Shown here: in pieces, positions 40,568 to 49,417 of the stretch
Layout: each line of letters begins with the position of its first letter
Position numbering within the stretch: the first letter of the stretch is position 1
Assembly (NCBI RefSeq): GCF_000025625.1
Contig: NC_013922.1
Coordinates: 3,472,001-3,536,000, forward strand
Reading direction: 5' to 3'
Length of the DNA stretch: 64,000 nucleotides
From: Natrialba magadii ATCC 43099
Lineage (GTDB): Archaea; Halobacteriota; Halobacteria; Halobacteriales; Natrialbaceae
Made by a program: the position numbers and the translations under genes
Notes under the pieces: model-generated
Seen by the model: only the letters and a program-made list of their open reading frames with translations
Databases searched by the model: none
Told to the model about the DNA's origin: nothing

Positions 40568-41923
40568 TCAGAACGTCTCGAGGTAGCGGTCGAGTTCCCA
40601 CTGGGAGACGTCGATCAGGTACTCCTCGAACTCCTGGCGCTTTGCCTCGACGAACTTCGGTCCGACGTGCTCGCCGAGTGCGCTGTAGATTGCCTCGTCC
40701 TCTTCGAGTGCGTCGACAGCTTCGCCGAGGTTCGACGGCAGCGTGTCGATGCCGTACTCTTCGCGCTTGTGCTCGTCGAACTCGTAGATGTTCTCACGCA
40801 CTGGGTCGGGACACTCGAGATCGTTCTCGATGCCGTTCAGTCCGGCGTGGATCATAACCGCGATGGCGAGGTACGGGTTACACGATGGGTCGGGCGAGCG
40901 CAGTTCGACGCGCGAGGCGGCCGGAACGCGGGCAGCCGGCTTGCGGATCAGCGCCGAGCGGTTGCGGTCGGACCAGGCGACGTAGACAGGAGCTTCGTAG
41001 CCCGGAACGAGGCGTTTGTAGCTGTTGACAGTCGGGTTCGCGACGGCGGTGATTGCCGGTGCGTGCTCCAGGATACCAGCGAGGAACGAGTGCGCAGTGT
41101 CTGAGAGGTCGAACTCGTCGTCGCTGTCGTGGAACGCGTTCTCACCGTCCTCGGTGAACAGTGAGAGGTGCGTGTGCATCCCCGAGCCGTTGATCTTCGG
41201 AATCGGCTTTGGCATGAACGTCGCGTGGTAGTCGTGCTGGGCGGCGATTGCGCGGACGACCGTCCGGAACGTTCCAACGTTGTCCGCGGTCGTCAGCGCG
41301 TCGTCGTACTCGAAGTTGATCTCGTGCTGGCCCTCCGCAACCTCGTGGTGGCTGGCTTCGACTTCGAAGCCCATGCTCTCGAGGCCGTAGATGATATCGC
41401 GGCGAACGTCGCTCGCGAGGTCCTTCGGCGCGAGGTCGAAGTAGCCGCCGGCGTCGTTCGTTTTCGTCGTCGCGCGACCTTCCTCGTCCTCCTCGAAGAG
41501 GAAGAACTCCGGTTCTGGCGCGGCGTTGACCGTATAGCCCATCTCCTTGGCGCGTTCGAGTGCGTTCTTCAGCACGTAGCGTGGGTCGCCCTCGAACGGT
41601 TCGCCCGTCGAGGTATCGTAGACGTCACAGATCATCCGGGCTGCTGCGCTATCCTCGTCGTTGCGCCACGGGAGAATCGCGAACGTTTCCGGGTCCGGCT
41701 TGAGACGCATGTCCGATTCCTGAATGCGGACGAAGCCCTCGATCGAGGAGCCGTCGAAGTAAATACCCTCTGTGAACGCCTTCTCGGCCTGACGGGCCGG
41801 GACGGAGACGTTCTTGACCGTTCCCAGGATGTCCGTAAACTGCAGTCGGAGGAAGTCGACGTCCTCTGACTCGATTTTCTCCAGTACCGATTCTTCCGTT
41901 GAGGTCAGGTTCCCATCTGTCAT
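40568..41923 (-). CDS. glnA: Glutamine synthetase type I
   Basis: This 451-residue enzyme contains [49 protein letters not shown] and [11 protein letters not shown], the metal and substrate sites of type I enzymes, and [15 protein letters not shown]. It makes glutamine from glutamate, ammonia and ATP. The regulatory adenylylation loop of enterobacterial enzymes is not obvious; haloarchaeal GS is thought to be regulated by PII proteins. The commonly adjacent lrp-type regulator gene is absent here. A TATA-like element lies about 33 bp upstream of the start. Confidence 0.95.
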   Translation of the reverse strand: MTDGNLTSTEESVLEKIESEDVDFLRLQFTDILGTVKNVSVPARQAEKAFTEGIYFDGSSIEGFVRIQESDMRLKPDPETFAILPWRNDEDSAAARMICDVYDTSTGEPFEGDPRYVLKNALERAKEMGYTVNAAPEPEFFLFEEDEEGRATTKTNDAGGYFDLAPKDLASDVRRDIIYGLESMGFEVEASHHEVAEGQHEINFEYDDALTTADNVGTFRTVVRAIAAQHDYHATFMPKPIPKINGSGMHTHLSLFTEDGENAFHDSDDEFDLSDTAHSFLAGILEHAPAITAVANPTVNSYKRLVPGYEAPVYVAWSDRNRSALIRKPAARVPAASRVELRSPDPSCNPYLAIAVMIHAGLNGIENDLECPDPVRENIYEFDEHKREEYGIDTLPSNLGEAVDALEEDEAIYSALGEHVGPKFVEAKRQEFEEYLIDVSQWELDRYLETF

Positions 41924-42322
41924 CTTCTACTCGGTTCAGACAACTACTTCCACTACTAAAGCTCTACTGTTGTGGGCGAATATACTGAGAACGAGCGGAT
42001 AGTGTATGATTGTCCAAATAGATTGTTGATCAGTAGAGAGAGCGATACTGGACTGGCAACAATTGCACGCCGAGTGGAAGAACGTGTGAGTCGAGGGTTC
42101 ACCTCGCATACGTTCATGCAGACACCATGCGAGTTCCTCACTGCTCGAGTGCACGTGTGCACCGCGTTCGATCGGACACCAACTTGACGCCGACCCGCAA
42201 CTGATGCCTCACAGTCTCCCTCCCACTTCTCCCACTCCTCCTACTCCCTCCACTCCAACCACACCAACCACTCCAACCACCACAGCCGCCAGTTGTTTCG
42301 CACTTCAGCCCCACTCTCCAGT
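41924..42322. other. Intergenic region between glnA and thioredoxin genes
   Basis: Nothing beyond the glnA promoter is clear. A 71-codon plus frame from a GTG at 41972 has no recognisable features. At 42230-42290 there is a pyrimidine-rich cactcc/accaac low-complexity run just before the thioredoxin gene. Confidence 0.5.
41952..41961 (-). promoter_or_regulatory. TATA-like element of glnA
   Basis: Minus-strand CTTTAGTAGT is centred about 33 bp before the glnA ATG at 41923. It is consistent with a short or leaderless transcript. Confidence 0.45.
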
Positions 42323-42694
42323 ATGGACGACCAGACATCGACACCGACGCCGACACCGATACCGGTCCACCTCGACGACGGCGACGCACTCGAGTCCTTC
42401 GTCGCGAGTCACGGAACGTGCCTCGTCGAGTTCTACACGAAGGGGTGCTCGCTGTGTCAGGCGATGGAGTCGGTGCTCGGCAACGTTGCACGGTCAACGG
42501 GCGTCTCCGTCGGGATGATGAATCCAAGAGACGATCCCGAACTGATCGAGCGGTTCGGCGTTCGGTCGGTGCCGAAGTTCGTGGTATTTCACGACGGAGA
42601 GCAGGTCGCGAGCCGCGCGGATGGGTTCCTGGGTGGTGACGAACTGACTGCATTTCTCGAGACGCACGCGCCCGCGATGGACGAGCGTGCGTAA
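42323..42694 (+). CDS. Thioredoxin family protein
   Basis: This 123-residue protein has the thioredoxin fold with redox site GCSLCQAM (Cys42 and Cys45), cis-Pro in VRSVPKFVVFHDG and a helical end ELTAFLETHAP. The active site CSLC differs from CGPC, so the redox potential probably does too. It has no signal peptide and is cytosolic. The start at MDDQTSTPTPT was chosen because the upstream in-frame codons are read from the pyrimidine-rich repeat. Confidence 0.87.
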   Translation: MDDQTSTPTPTPIPVHLDDGDALESFVASHGTCLVEFYTKGCSLCQAMESVLGNVARSTGVSVGMMNPRDDPELIERFGVRSVPKFVVFHDGEQVASRADGFLGGDELTAFLETHAPAMDERA

Positions 42695-42762
42695 CTACAA
42701 GCGAGCGTAACCCGGGTGCGTAACTGCACACCTGCGAAGCGACGTAGCAGAACCGATCGAGG

Positions 42763-43410
42763 TTAGTTGTCTCGAGTATCGGTATCGGCACTGCTGTCGG
42801 TATCTTCGCCTGCATTAGAGTCGGCGTTTCTATCGGTGGCATCGGCAGCGTCGATAGTACCAACAACATCAGCAGCGCCGGCTTCGACGTCGTCTTTACT
42901 GACGGCTCCCTCGGCAGACTCCTCGCCGCTAGTCTCCGACCCATCCTCACTCTCCGACTCGTCGTCAGCCTCGCCCTCCGTACCATCATCACCGAGTTCA
43001 GCCAGTTCGACCTCGCCCGCGAGAACCTGCTCGCCGAGATCTGTGATATCGTAGACGCCAGGCATATGCTTCATCAGGAGCCCACGCTTGGTGAGTTCGC
43101 GACAGCGGTAGGCCGCATGGGGACCGCGACAGACGTCTTCACCAGCGATCTGATCGGGGGAGAAGTACTCTTCGCGACCGATGTACTCGAGTACTGTTTC
43201 ATCGATTGGGTCGATCCAGTCTGCGTCGGTAGTATCGGCGGTGTCGTCAGTGTCGTCAGTGTCGACAGTACCGGACGTGTCGGCGGTTCCGGCGGTGTCG
43301 GTAGCGTTGGCTGCGTCGGCCGGTTTAGTTTCGGTGCGATTTCCATCTCCGTTGCCAGTGCTATCGCCATCTCCCTTTCCGTCTCTGTCTCCGTTTCCGG
43401 CTGCAGTCAT
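42763..43410 (-). CDS. PhiH1-repressor-like winged-helix protein with low-complexity arms
   Basis: This 215-residue protein has a central winged helix at about 62-130: DWIDPIDETVLEYIGREEYFSPDQIAGED, then AAYRCRELTKRGLLMKHMPGVYDITDLGEQVLAGEV. This is the haloarchaeal PhiH1-repressor/MarR-like domain common in the group. It is flanked by Asp/Thr/Gly-rich arms, N-terminal with repeated GDGDGN and TDDTDDTADTTD and C-terminal with Asp/Ser/Glu-rich runs. The arms look unstructured. It is probably a DNA-binding regulator. The longer in-frame start at 43665 adds unlike sequence and is not used. Confidence 0.82.
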   Translation of the reverse strand: MTAAGNGDRDGKGDGDSTGNGDGNRTETKPADAANATDTAGTADTSGTVDTDDTDDTADTTDADWIDPIDETVLEYIGREEYFSPDQIAGEDVCRGPHAAYRCRELTKRGLLMKHMPGVYDITDLGEQVLAGEVELAELGDDGTEGEADDESESEDGSETSGEESAEGAVSKDDVEAGAADVVGTIDAADATDRNADSNAGEDTDSSADTDTRDN

Positions 43411-43525
43411 AGTCGGCAGTACTCGTTCGTGGGCCAAGAAAGAATTGATCGGACGAGTGTAACGGTGACAGGTGGCCAGAGGCGGCTTCTGGAGGGTGCT
43501 GACACCGTGTGCGCTCGCGGCTCGC

Positions 43526-43933
43526 TCAGCTGGTACTGTAGTCGACGTGAACGTGCGGTGCGGCACTCGGCGAAAGGCCGGTGATACCGCGGTCGACGAA
43601 GGTGACATCGGTGAGGTCACCCGTAAACTCGAACTCGACGGTGCCGTCTTCGATGGTACCCTCAACTGTCGATCCGGAAAGCACGGACGTGTCGGTCGTC
43701 GCCGTTGCGTCGCAGCCCTCGATGCGTCCTTCGACCGTAATCTCGAAACTCGTTGGAACGCCGCGGCCGATGATCGTCAGCGTTCGACTGGAGCCGTCGG
43801 ACGCGCCAGTTGCGACGATGGTCGCCGGCGATGGGTCAGTCGTCGCCGCTGGCGTTTCGGGGTAGCTACCCTGTACTGGCTCTCCGAGCGGGGTGTGTTC
43901 GTCTCGCACCACATCAGCATCATCCTGTGCCAT
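43526..43933 (-). CDS. Haloarchaeal beta-rich protein of unknown function
   Basis: This 135-residue protein begins MAQDDADVVRDEHTPLGEPVQGSYP. The rest alternates beta-strands (SRTLTIIGRGVPTSFEITVEG, TVEGTIEDGTVEFEFTG, DVTFVDRGITGLSPSAAPHVHVDY). The closing PHVHVDY resembles haloarchaeal small beta-barrel proteins with a possible metal-binding HVHVD. There is no signal peptide. Function unknown. Confidence 0.7.
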   Translation of the reverse strand: MAQDDADVVRDEHTPLGEPVQGSYPETPAATTDPSPATIVATGASDGSSRTLTIIGRGVPTSFEITVEGRIEGCDATATTDTSVLSGSTVEGTIEDGTVEFEFTGDLTDVTFVDRGITGLSPSAAPHVHVDYSTS

Positions 43934-44108
43934 ACCCTTCGAAAGCAGGGTAATTACTCATAAATCTTCCCACTGAATTATCGGCACGGCTAATTGAATG
44001 TTTTCCCGTCTTACTGGTTCTGTATGGGGATACTCTGTGCGTAAGGACAAACAGAAGGTAGTGATAGAGAGACAACGGAGACCACAAAATCGCCAGGGAG
44101 GAATACGA

Positions 44109-44273
44109 TCACGATGGATGCTGATGAGAGATTCGCTCAGCGATTGTACTCGGAACCGGCGTTCCGCAGTCGGTGCACTTCCAACTCCGTGAGACCGTCC
44201 CCGATTCCTTCTGGAGGTCCTGTCTGTACTGTAGGCGAGCACCACACTGGCACGTGTACGTCGTTCGGGACAT
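44109..44273 (-). CDS. Small zinc-ribbon protein (54 aa)
   Basis: A minus-strand ATG opens 54 codons: MSRTTYTCQCGARLQYRQDL, then QKESGTVSRSWKCTDCGTPV and a basic end PSTIAERISHQHPS. TCQC and KCTDC give two cysteine pairs (Cys8, Cys10; Cys33, Cys36), a typical zinc-ribbon arrangement. Such tiny zinc proteins are abundant in haloarchaea. It sits between the beta-rich protein gene and the repeat at 44351 with no clear TATA box. The CxxC pairs in frame make a chance ORF unlikely. Confidence 0.65.
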   Translation of the reverse strand: MSRTTYTCQCGARLQYRQDLQKESGTVSRSWKCTDCGTPVPSTIAERISHQHPS

Positions 44274-44350
44274 GGGACGTTCAAATCAGCGTGCTGGCAC
44301 CGACGAGACGGTAACAACCGGACCGAGCACGCGACGGTCGTGCTAACAGC

Positions 44351-44385
44351 CAGTCGCCAGTCGCCAGTCGCCAGTCGCCAGTCGA
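44351..44385. repeat. 7-bp tandem repeat (cagtcgc) x5
   Basis: Four perfect units of cagtcgc and a fifth ending in a (cagtcga) run without interruption. It lies in the intergenic space between the zinc-ribbon gene and the small basic protein gene, and is probably a slipped-strand expansion. Confidence 0.85.
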
Positions 44386-44488
44386 TCGTCGGGACCTACT
44401 CAGAGGCGAATAGGCTCCACTCCGAAATGACGGCATGGGTTTCGATCTCAAGCCGCGGACTCGTCCCCGCAGGGATACGAGACGCGCT

Positions 44489-44647
44489 ATGGACTCGAAA
44501 CGACCCGACGTACAAGTGGACGAACAGCCGGACGAAGAGGGCCGCGTGACGACGACACGAACGGATGACGCCGACAGCGAGTCGGGGTTCCGAGCACGGC
44601 TGTCCGCACTGGCTCGTCGACTACACGATGCACTCGTTCGGCGGTGA
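44489..44647 (+). CDS. Tiny protein with acidic start and basic amphipathic end
   Basis: This encodes 52 residues: MDSKRPDVQVDEQPDEEGRV is acidic and disordered, and SGFRARLSALARRLHDALVR is a basic amphipathic helix. The layout resembles the 30-residue protein at 13912-14004. No TATA element is evident. It could be a DNA- or membrane-binding microprotein or a chance ORF. Confidence 0.35.
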   Translation: MDSKRPDVQVDEQPDEEGRVTTTRTDDADSESGFRARLSALARRLHDALVRR

Positions 44648-44673
44648 GGAGACAGAACGTCCGTGCGAGGACG

Positions 44674-44889
44674 CTACGAGTCCTCGAGAAGGCCAAGTTC
44701 GGTCGCAACCAGATCAGCGATCTGATCGGCAATGTCGGGATCAACCTGTGCGATGTCCTCGCCGTCGTGAAGCTGGTCGTTGTGGCGCTCGACTGCGTCT
44801 GCAACACTCGAGAGCGGCACACGCGAGGTCGTCTCACAGGCGCTACAGACGATCGGAACCTGTGGGCCGTCCGTGTCGTCGGTCGTCAT
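44674..44889 (-). CDS. Small haloarchaeal protein with one CxxC
   Basis: This 71-residue protein begins MTTDDTDGPQVPIVCSACETTSRVPLSSVADAVERHN (in two blocks) and ends DIADQIADLVATELGLLED. The single VCSAC knuckle near residue 15 is not enough for a zinc site on its own, so it may dimerise or bind metal with a partner. The start was chosen over a longer in-frame one because the added residues are Arg/Cys-rich. Function unknown. Confidence 0.6.
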   Translation of the reverse strand: MTTDDTDGPQVPIVCSACETTSRVPLSSVADAVERHNDQLHDGEDIAQVDPDIADQIADLVATELGLLEDS

Positions 44890-44983
44890 TTGTCGGCAGT
44901 CTCGTGGCAACCGTCATAGGTTCGTTGGTTCGGGCAGTGGGCACGAGACAGTGCGCTGCTGCGTGCAGGCTCGATCTGCGCAC

Positions 44984-46072
44984 TCAGGGCCGCCGCAGGG
45001 CGGCAATCAACAGCGCGCCGAGCGCAGCGAGCACCGGCAGGACGCCGAATCCGGGGACGGTATCGGTTGCGCCGTCGTCAGTTCCGTTGGACTCGCTGGA
45101 ATCATCATTTGTCGAGTCGTCGGCACCATCGTCCGGGTTCTCGTCTCTCTCACCATCAGTATCGACGGCTTCGTCACCGAGTTCTTCGTCTTGATCGACC
45201 GGAATGTCGGCATCACCGTCAAGTTGGAGGACGACGACCACCTGTCCGTGTGAGCCGTCAGGGTGGTACGTCCAACCACCGCCAGCCTCCTCGTAGGAGA
45301 CGGCCGACTCGAGTGGGTCGATATCAGTCTCCCAGGATTCGTGTGGCTGCTCGATGTAGCCGACGAGGTCGATCTGGTCCGCGTGTGGGCCCTCGATTTG
45401 GGCTTCTCCGTACTCGACGGTCTCGTCCTCGGGGAGACCGTGCCACTCGATGCAGTGAGAGTCGAGGTAGCCGTCGCCCTGCGGAAGGTCGGCGCTGGTG
45501 CCGAACTGGTCGGCGTCGAGCGGTCGGTTGTAATGCTCGGACAGCGGGTACTCGACGACGAACGGATCGACGTCGTCGTGCCAGGACAGCGACTCGCCGG
45601 TTGGCACCGTGACGGTCGTGCCGGGAACGGAGGTTCCCTCGACGGGCTGGCCAGCCTCGTTCAACAGCGTGACGCACATTTTTCCGGAGGCATCACCGAG
45701 GTAGGGCATCCGATACTCGTCGCGTGGATTGGTGTAGCTGATCCACTCGCCGTCCGGATCTTCCATTTCGAAGTACGGGTCTCCCTCTTCGGGGACCGGT
45801 TCGACGACTGCTTCTTCGGAGACGTACACTGTCTCGTCGTCGCTCTCGCTCTCTTGTACCGCTGGTACCGGCTGACCTGTCTCTTCACTTGCACTTGCAC
45901 TTGCAATTGCACTCGCACTCGCACTCGCGCCGCCGACTGCGCCGACACTCAGCGCGACGACGACGCCGATGAGGAGCACGAGGGCGACGAACGCGATCGA
46001 GTGGAGGGATGCAAAGCGGGATCGTCTCGAACGAGTTGGATGAGATGACTGTCTTCGATCTGGAGGTGTCAT
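44984..46072 (-). CDS. Secreted surface protein with PGF-CTERM sorting signal
   Basis: With the ATG at 46072 this is 362 residues. A basic start (SRRSRFASLHS) leads to a hydrophobic segment (FVALVLLIGVVVALSVGAVG) acting as signal peptide. An acidic exported body follows, with VYVSEEAVVEPVPEEG and YIEQPHESWETDIDPLESAV. A Thr/Asp/Ser linker leads to the C-terminal signal TVPGFGVLPVLAALGALLIA plus a short Arg tail: the PGF motif, hydrophobic helix and Arg of archaeosortase A substrates. Such proteins are trimmed and lipid-anchored at the cell surface. Function otherwise unknown. Confidence 0.8.
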   Translation of the reverse strand: MTPPDRRQSSHPTRSRRSRFASLHSIAFVALVLLIGVVVALSVGAVGGASASASAIASASASEETGQPVPAVQESESDDETVYVSEEAVVEPVPEEGDPYFEMEDPDGEWISYTNPRDEYRMPYLGDASGKMCVTLLNEAGQPVEGTSVPGTTVTVPTGESLSWHDDVDPFVVEYPLSEHYNRPLDADQFGTSADLPQGDGYLDSHCIEWHGLPEDETVEYGEAQIEGPHADQIDLVGYIEQPHESWETDIDPLESAVSYEEAGGGWTYHPDGSHGQVVVVLQLDGDADIPVDQDEELGDEAVDTDGERDENPDDGADDSTNDDSSESNGTDDGATDTVPGFGVLPVLAALGALLIAALRRP

Positions 46073-46476
46073 TGCCGGGGGTTCTGGAACACAGGATGTA
46101 GATATAGGTCGCCTACTCCCGGGTAGGACCTGCATACCTGCGGACATGTTCGGTGCTGTGAATCGGGCGCGAGATGGGGAAGGCAGATGGGTGGGGTGAG
46201 AGAAGGTGAGATGTAGTGAGGCGAGAGGGAGTGCGGTAAGGTGCGACGGTAGGAGCCGGCGGTAAGATGCGACGGTAAGATGCGGCGATGGGATGCGACG
46301 GTAAGATGCGGCGATGGGATGCGACGGTAAGATGCGGCGATGGGATGCGACGCAACGATAAGGCCACCACGAACACCGACTACGACAGAACCAAAGACTG
46401 TCCCGAGAGCTGTTCGTACAGTGCTGAGCAGCGCAGAACGTGGCTCTTATGCCTCGCTCGCTCATAGAAACGAGTC
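46073..46476. other. Purine-rich intergenic region with 26-bp tandem repeats
   Basis: No gene is supported between the divergent PGF-CTERM and helicase genes, although a long minus-strand frame crosses the region through the repeats. The notable content is the 26-bp tandem array at 46266-46343 with degenerate G/A-rich sequence on its left. Confidence 0.6.
46266..46343. repeat. 26-bp tandem repeat x3
   Basis: Three identical copies of a 26-bp unit beginning gatgcgacggtaagatgcgg and ending cgatgg lie head to tail at 46266, 46292 and 46318, followed by a partial copy. Each unit contains the sub-repeats gatgcgacgg and gatgcggcga. There are no spacers, so it is not a CRISPR array. Confidence 0.85.
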
Positions 46477-49341
46477 ATGACTGAGGGGGACGTCGCGGCC
46501 TTTTCCCAGCTCGGTACGATGGTTCGCGGGGCGCTCTCCGAGCGCGGGTTCTCGACGCCAACGGCACCACAACGGCTTGCGATTCCGCCGCTCGCCGCCG
46601 GCGAGAACACGCTCGTCATTGCCCCCACCGGGAGTGGCAAGACCGAGACCGCCATGCTCCCCGTCTTCGACGACCTCGTCGACGAGCGCCCAGAAGGGTT
46701 CGGTGCGCTCTACATCACCCCACTTCGGGCGCTCAACCGCGACATGCTCGACCGACTCGAGTGGTGGGGCGACTTTCTCGACCTCGAGGTCGACGTTCGC
46801 CACGGCGACACGACGGACTACCAGCGCAGCAAGCAGGCCGAGGACCCGCCTGACGTGCTCATTACGACGCCCGAAACCGTCCAGGCGATGCTCACCGGTG
46901 ACCGCCTCCGCGACGCGCTCGCGGACCTCTCACATGTCGTCATCGACGAGGTGCACGAACTCGCGGCCTCAAAGCGCGGCGCGCAGCTTTCGATCGGGCT
47001 CGAGCGCCTCCGCGATCTGTCCGGTGGCTTCCAGCGGATCGGGCTCTCCGCGACGGTCGGCGATCCGAGTGAGGTCGGCCAGTTCCTCACCGGCGGTCGG
47101 CGCTGTGAAATCCGCGAAATCGACGTCGGGAGCAACGTTGACGTGACCGTTCGCCAGCCCGAGATCCGGCCAGAAGACGAGCAACTCGCCGGCCAACTGA
47201 TGACCGAGGCCGACACGGCGAGCCACGTCCGACTGATTCGGGACCTCGTCGAGGAACACGAATCCACGCTCATCTTCGTCAATACGCGCCAGACAGCAGA
47301 AGCACTGGGATCGCGGTTCACCGAGCTCGACCTCCCCATCGGCGTCCACCACGGCTCGCTCTCAAAAGAAGCCCGAATCGACGTCGAGGATCGGTTCAAG
47401 GCGGGCGACCTCGACGGCCTGCTCTGTACGTCCTCGATGGAGCTCGGAATCGACGTCGGCCGGGTCGATCACGTAATCCAGTACAAGAGCCCCCGGCAGG
47501 TCGCTCGCCTGCTCCAGCGGATCGGCCGCGCGGGCCACCGACGGGACGAGGTCTCGATTGGGACCATCGTCACGACCCGACCGGACGACACTTTCGAGGC
47601 GCTGTCGATCGCCCGCCGCGCTCGCGACGGGGAGGTCGAACCGGCCCGAATCCACGAGGGGAGCCTCGACGTGGTCGCAAATCAGATTCCGGGACTCGTC
47701 CACAGCCGCGGCTCAGTGCACGTTCGGGACGCCTACGAGACGATCAGCCGGGCGTATCCGTTCCGTGACCTCGAACTGGAGACGTTCCGCGAAGTTCTCG
47801 GCGAACTCCACCGCAATCGAATCGTCTGGTTCGACGAGGGCGAAGACCGCATCGAGACCTCAGGCGGCACCTGGCAGTACGTCTACGCCAACCTCTCGAT
47901 GATCCCCGACGAGGAGACCTACGAGGTCCACGACATCGCCTCGAGTTCCCAGATTGGAACCTTAGACGAGCGATTCGTCGTCAACTTCGCCCAGCCCGGC
48001 GAGGTGTTCATCCAGCGCGGCGAGATGTGGCGTATCGCCGAAATCGACGACGACGAGAGCCGCGTGAAGGTCAGCCCAATCGAGGACCCCGCCGGCGAAG
48101 TCCCCTCCTGGATCGGCCAGGAGATTCCGGTCCCCGCGGCGGTCGCACAGGAGGTCGGCGAGATCCGCGCCGTCGCCGAGCCACAACTCGAGGCGGGTGC
48201 CGACGCACGCGCCGTCGGTCGCGAACTCTCGGGCCGCTACCCCGGCGACGAGTACACCCTGACCGAGGCCTGCACACAACTCGAACGACAGGTCGATGCT
48301 GACGCCGACACCGACGCCGCGGACACCTCGCCGATGCCCATGCCCACCGCAGACCGAATCGTCCTCGAACGACAGGGCAGAACCATCGTTCTCAACGCCT
48401 GCTACGGCCACATGGCAAACGAGACGCTCGGTCGCCTCCTCTCGTCGCTGCTCGGCCAGCGTGCCGGCTCCTCGGTCGGCCTCGAGACGGACCCGTACCG
48501 GATCGAACTCGAGGTTCCCACGTCGGTCGCGACGAGCGACGTCCTCGAAGTGATCGAAGAGACGGATCCCGACCACGTCCAGGCGATCATCGAACTCGGC
48601 CTCAAGAACTCCGACGCGCTCGCCTTCCGCCTGGCGCAGGTCTCGGCCAAGTTCGGCGCGCTCAAGCGCTGGCAAGGTCAGGGTTCGGGCCGGCTTTCGA
48701 ACGACCGACTGCTCGCCGCACTCGAGGACACCCCGATGTACGAGGAGGCGATTCGGGAGGTGTTCCACGAGGATCTGGATGTCGAGCGAGCGGCAGCAGT
48801 GTTAGAAGGGCTGCAGTCGGGCGAGATCGAACTCGTTACTCACCGCGGACGGACACCGGTTGGACAGGGCGGTCGCTCCAGCGGCGGAAAGGAACTGCTC
48901 GCGCCGGAGAACGCCGACGCGGGCGTGATCGAGACGGTCAAGGAACGCCTGCAGGACGACCGCGTCATCCTGCTGTGTACCCACTGCACGGAGTGGAAGG
49001 CCCGGACGAAAGTAAAGCGCGTCCAGGAGCAGCCGAAGTGCCCCGAGTGTGGCTCGACTCGCATCGCCTCGCTGAACCCGTGGGCCGACGAGGTCGTCCA
49101 GGCGGTCCGTGCCGCCGAAAAGGACGACGAACAGGAGCAGATGACCGAACGCGCGTTTCGGGCCGCAAGTCTCGTCCAGAGCCACGGCAAGCAGGCTGTG
49201 ATCGCGATGGCAGCCCGTGGCGTCGGCCCGCACAACGCCGCCCAGATCATCAACAAGCTTCGAGAGGACGAAACCGAGTTTTACCGGGACATTCTCTCGA
49301 AGGAGCGAGAGTACGCTCGGACGCAGGCGTTCTGGGACTGA
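46477..49341 (+). CDS. lhr: Lhr-type DEAD/DEAH-box helicase
   Basis: This 954-residue superfamily 2 helicase has motif I IAPTGSGKTE (48-57), motif Ia TPLRALNRDM, motif II DEVH (157-160), motif III LSATVG, and helicase C motifs VNTRQTAEAL, GVHHGSLSKE and QRIGRAGHRRDE. The C-terminal part contains the Lhr winged-helix and core domains, and near 830 a zinc ribbon with CTHC and CPEC. Lhr proteins unwind DNA and DNA-RNA hybrids in DNA repair and RNA metabolism. At 954 residues it is of archaeal Lhr2/Lhr-core size. An acidic insertion DADADTDAADTSPMPMP breaks the C-terminal part. Confidence 0.92.
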   Translation: MTEGDVAAFSQLGTMVRGALSERGFSTPTAPQRLAIPPLAAGENTLVIAPTGSGKTETAMLPVFDDLVDERPEGFGALYITPLRALNRDMLDRLEWWGDFLDLEVDVRHGDTTDYQRSKQAEDPPDVLITTPETVQAMLTGDRLRDALADLSHVVIDEVHELAASKRGAQLSIGLERLRDLSGGFQRIGLSATVGDPSEVGQFLTGGRRCEIREIDVGSNVDVTVRQPEIRPEDEQLAGQLMTEADTASHVRLIRDLVEEHESTLIFVNTRQTAEALGSRFTELDLPIGVHHGSLSKEARIDVEDRFKAGDLDGLLCTSSMELGIDVGRVDHVIQYKSPRQVARLLQRIGRAGHRRDEVSIGTIVTTRPDDTFEALSIARRARDGEVEPARIHEGSLDVVANQIPGLVHSRGSVHVRDAYETISRAYPFRDLELETFREVLGELHRNRIVWFDEGEDRIETSGGTWQYVYANLSMIPDEETYEVHDIASSSQIGTLDERFVVNFAQPGEVFIQRGEMWRIAEIDDDESRVKVSPIEDPAGEVPSWIGQEIPVPAAVAQEVGEIRAVAEPQLEAGADARAVGRELSGRYPGDEYTLTEACTQLERQVDADADTDAADTSPMPMPTADRIVLERQGRTIVLNACYGHMANETLGRLLSSLLGQRAGSSVGLETDPYRIELEVPTSVATSDVLEVIEETDPDHVQAIIELGLKNSDALAFRLAQVSAKFGALKRWQGQGSGRLSNDRLLAALEDTPMYEEAIREVFHEDLDVERAAAVLEGLQSGEIELVTHRGRTPVGQGGRSSGGKELLAPENADAGVIETVKERLQDDRVILLCTHCTEWKARTKVKRVQEQPKCPECGSTRIASLNPWADEVVQAVRAAEKDDEQEQMTERAFRAASLVQSHGKQAVIAMAARGVGPHNAAQIINKLREDETEFYRDILSKEREYARTQAFWD

Positions 49342-49417
49342 ACGACAGACCTGTCGGCACAAACGATTGAATCTGCAAGAAGAATTATTAGACGAACCTG
49401 TGTCACCGGTCTAGTGG

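Noticed and set aside
41972-42187. 71-codon ORF from a GTG upstream of the thioredoxin gene
   Set aside because: No recognisable features, no TATA box and ordinary intergenic composition.
46266-46343. CRISPR array
   Set aside because: The 26-bp units follow directly without spacers, and no cas-type gene is present.
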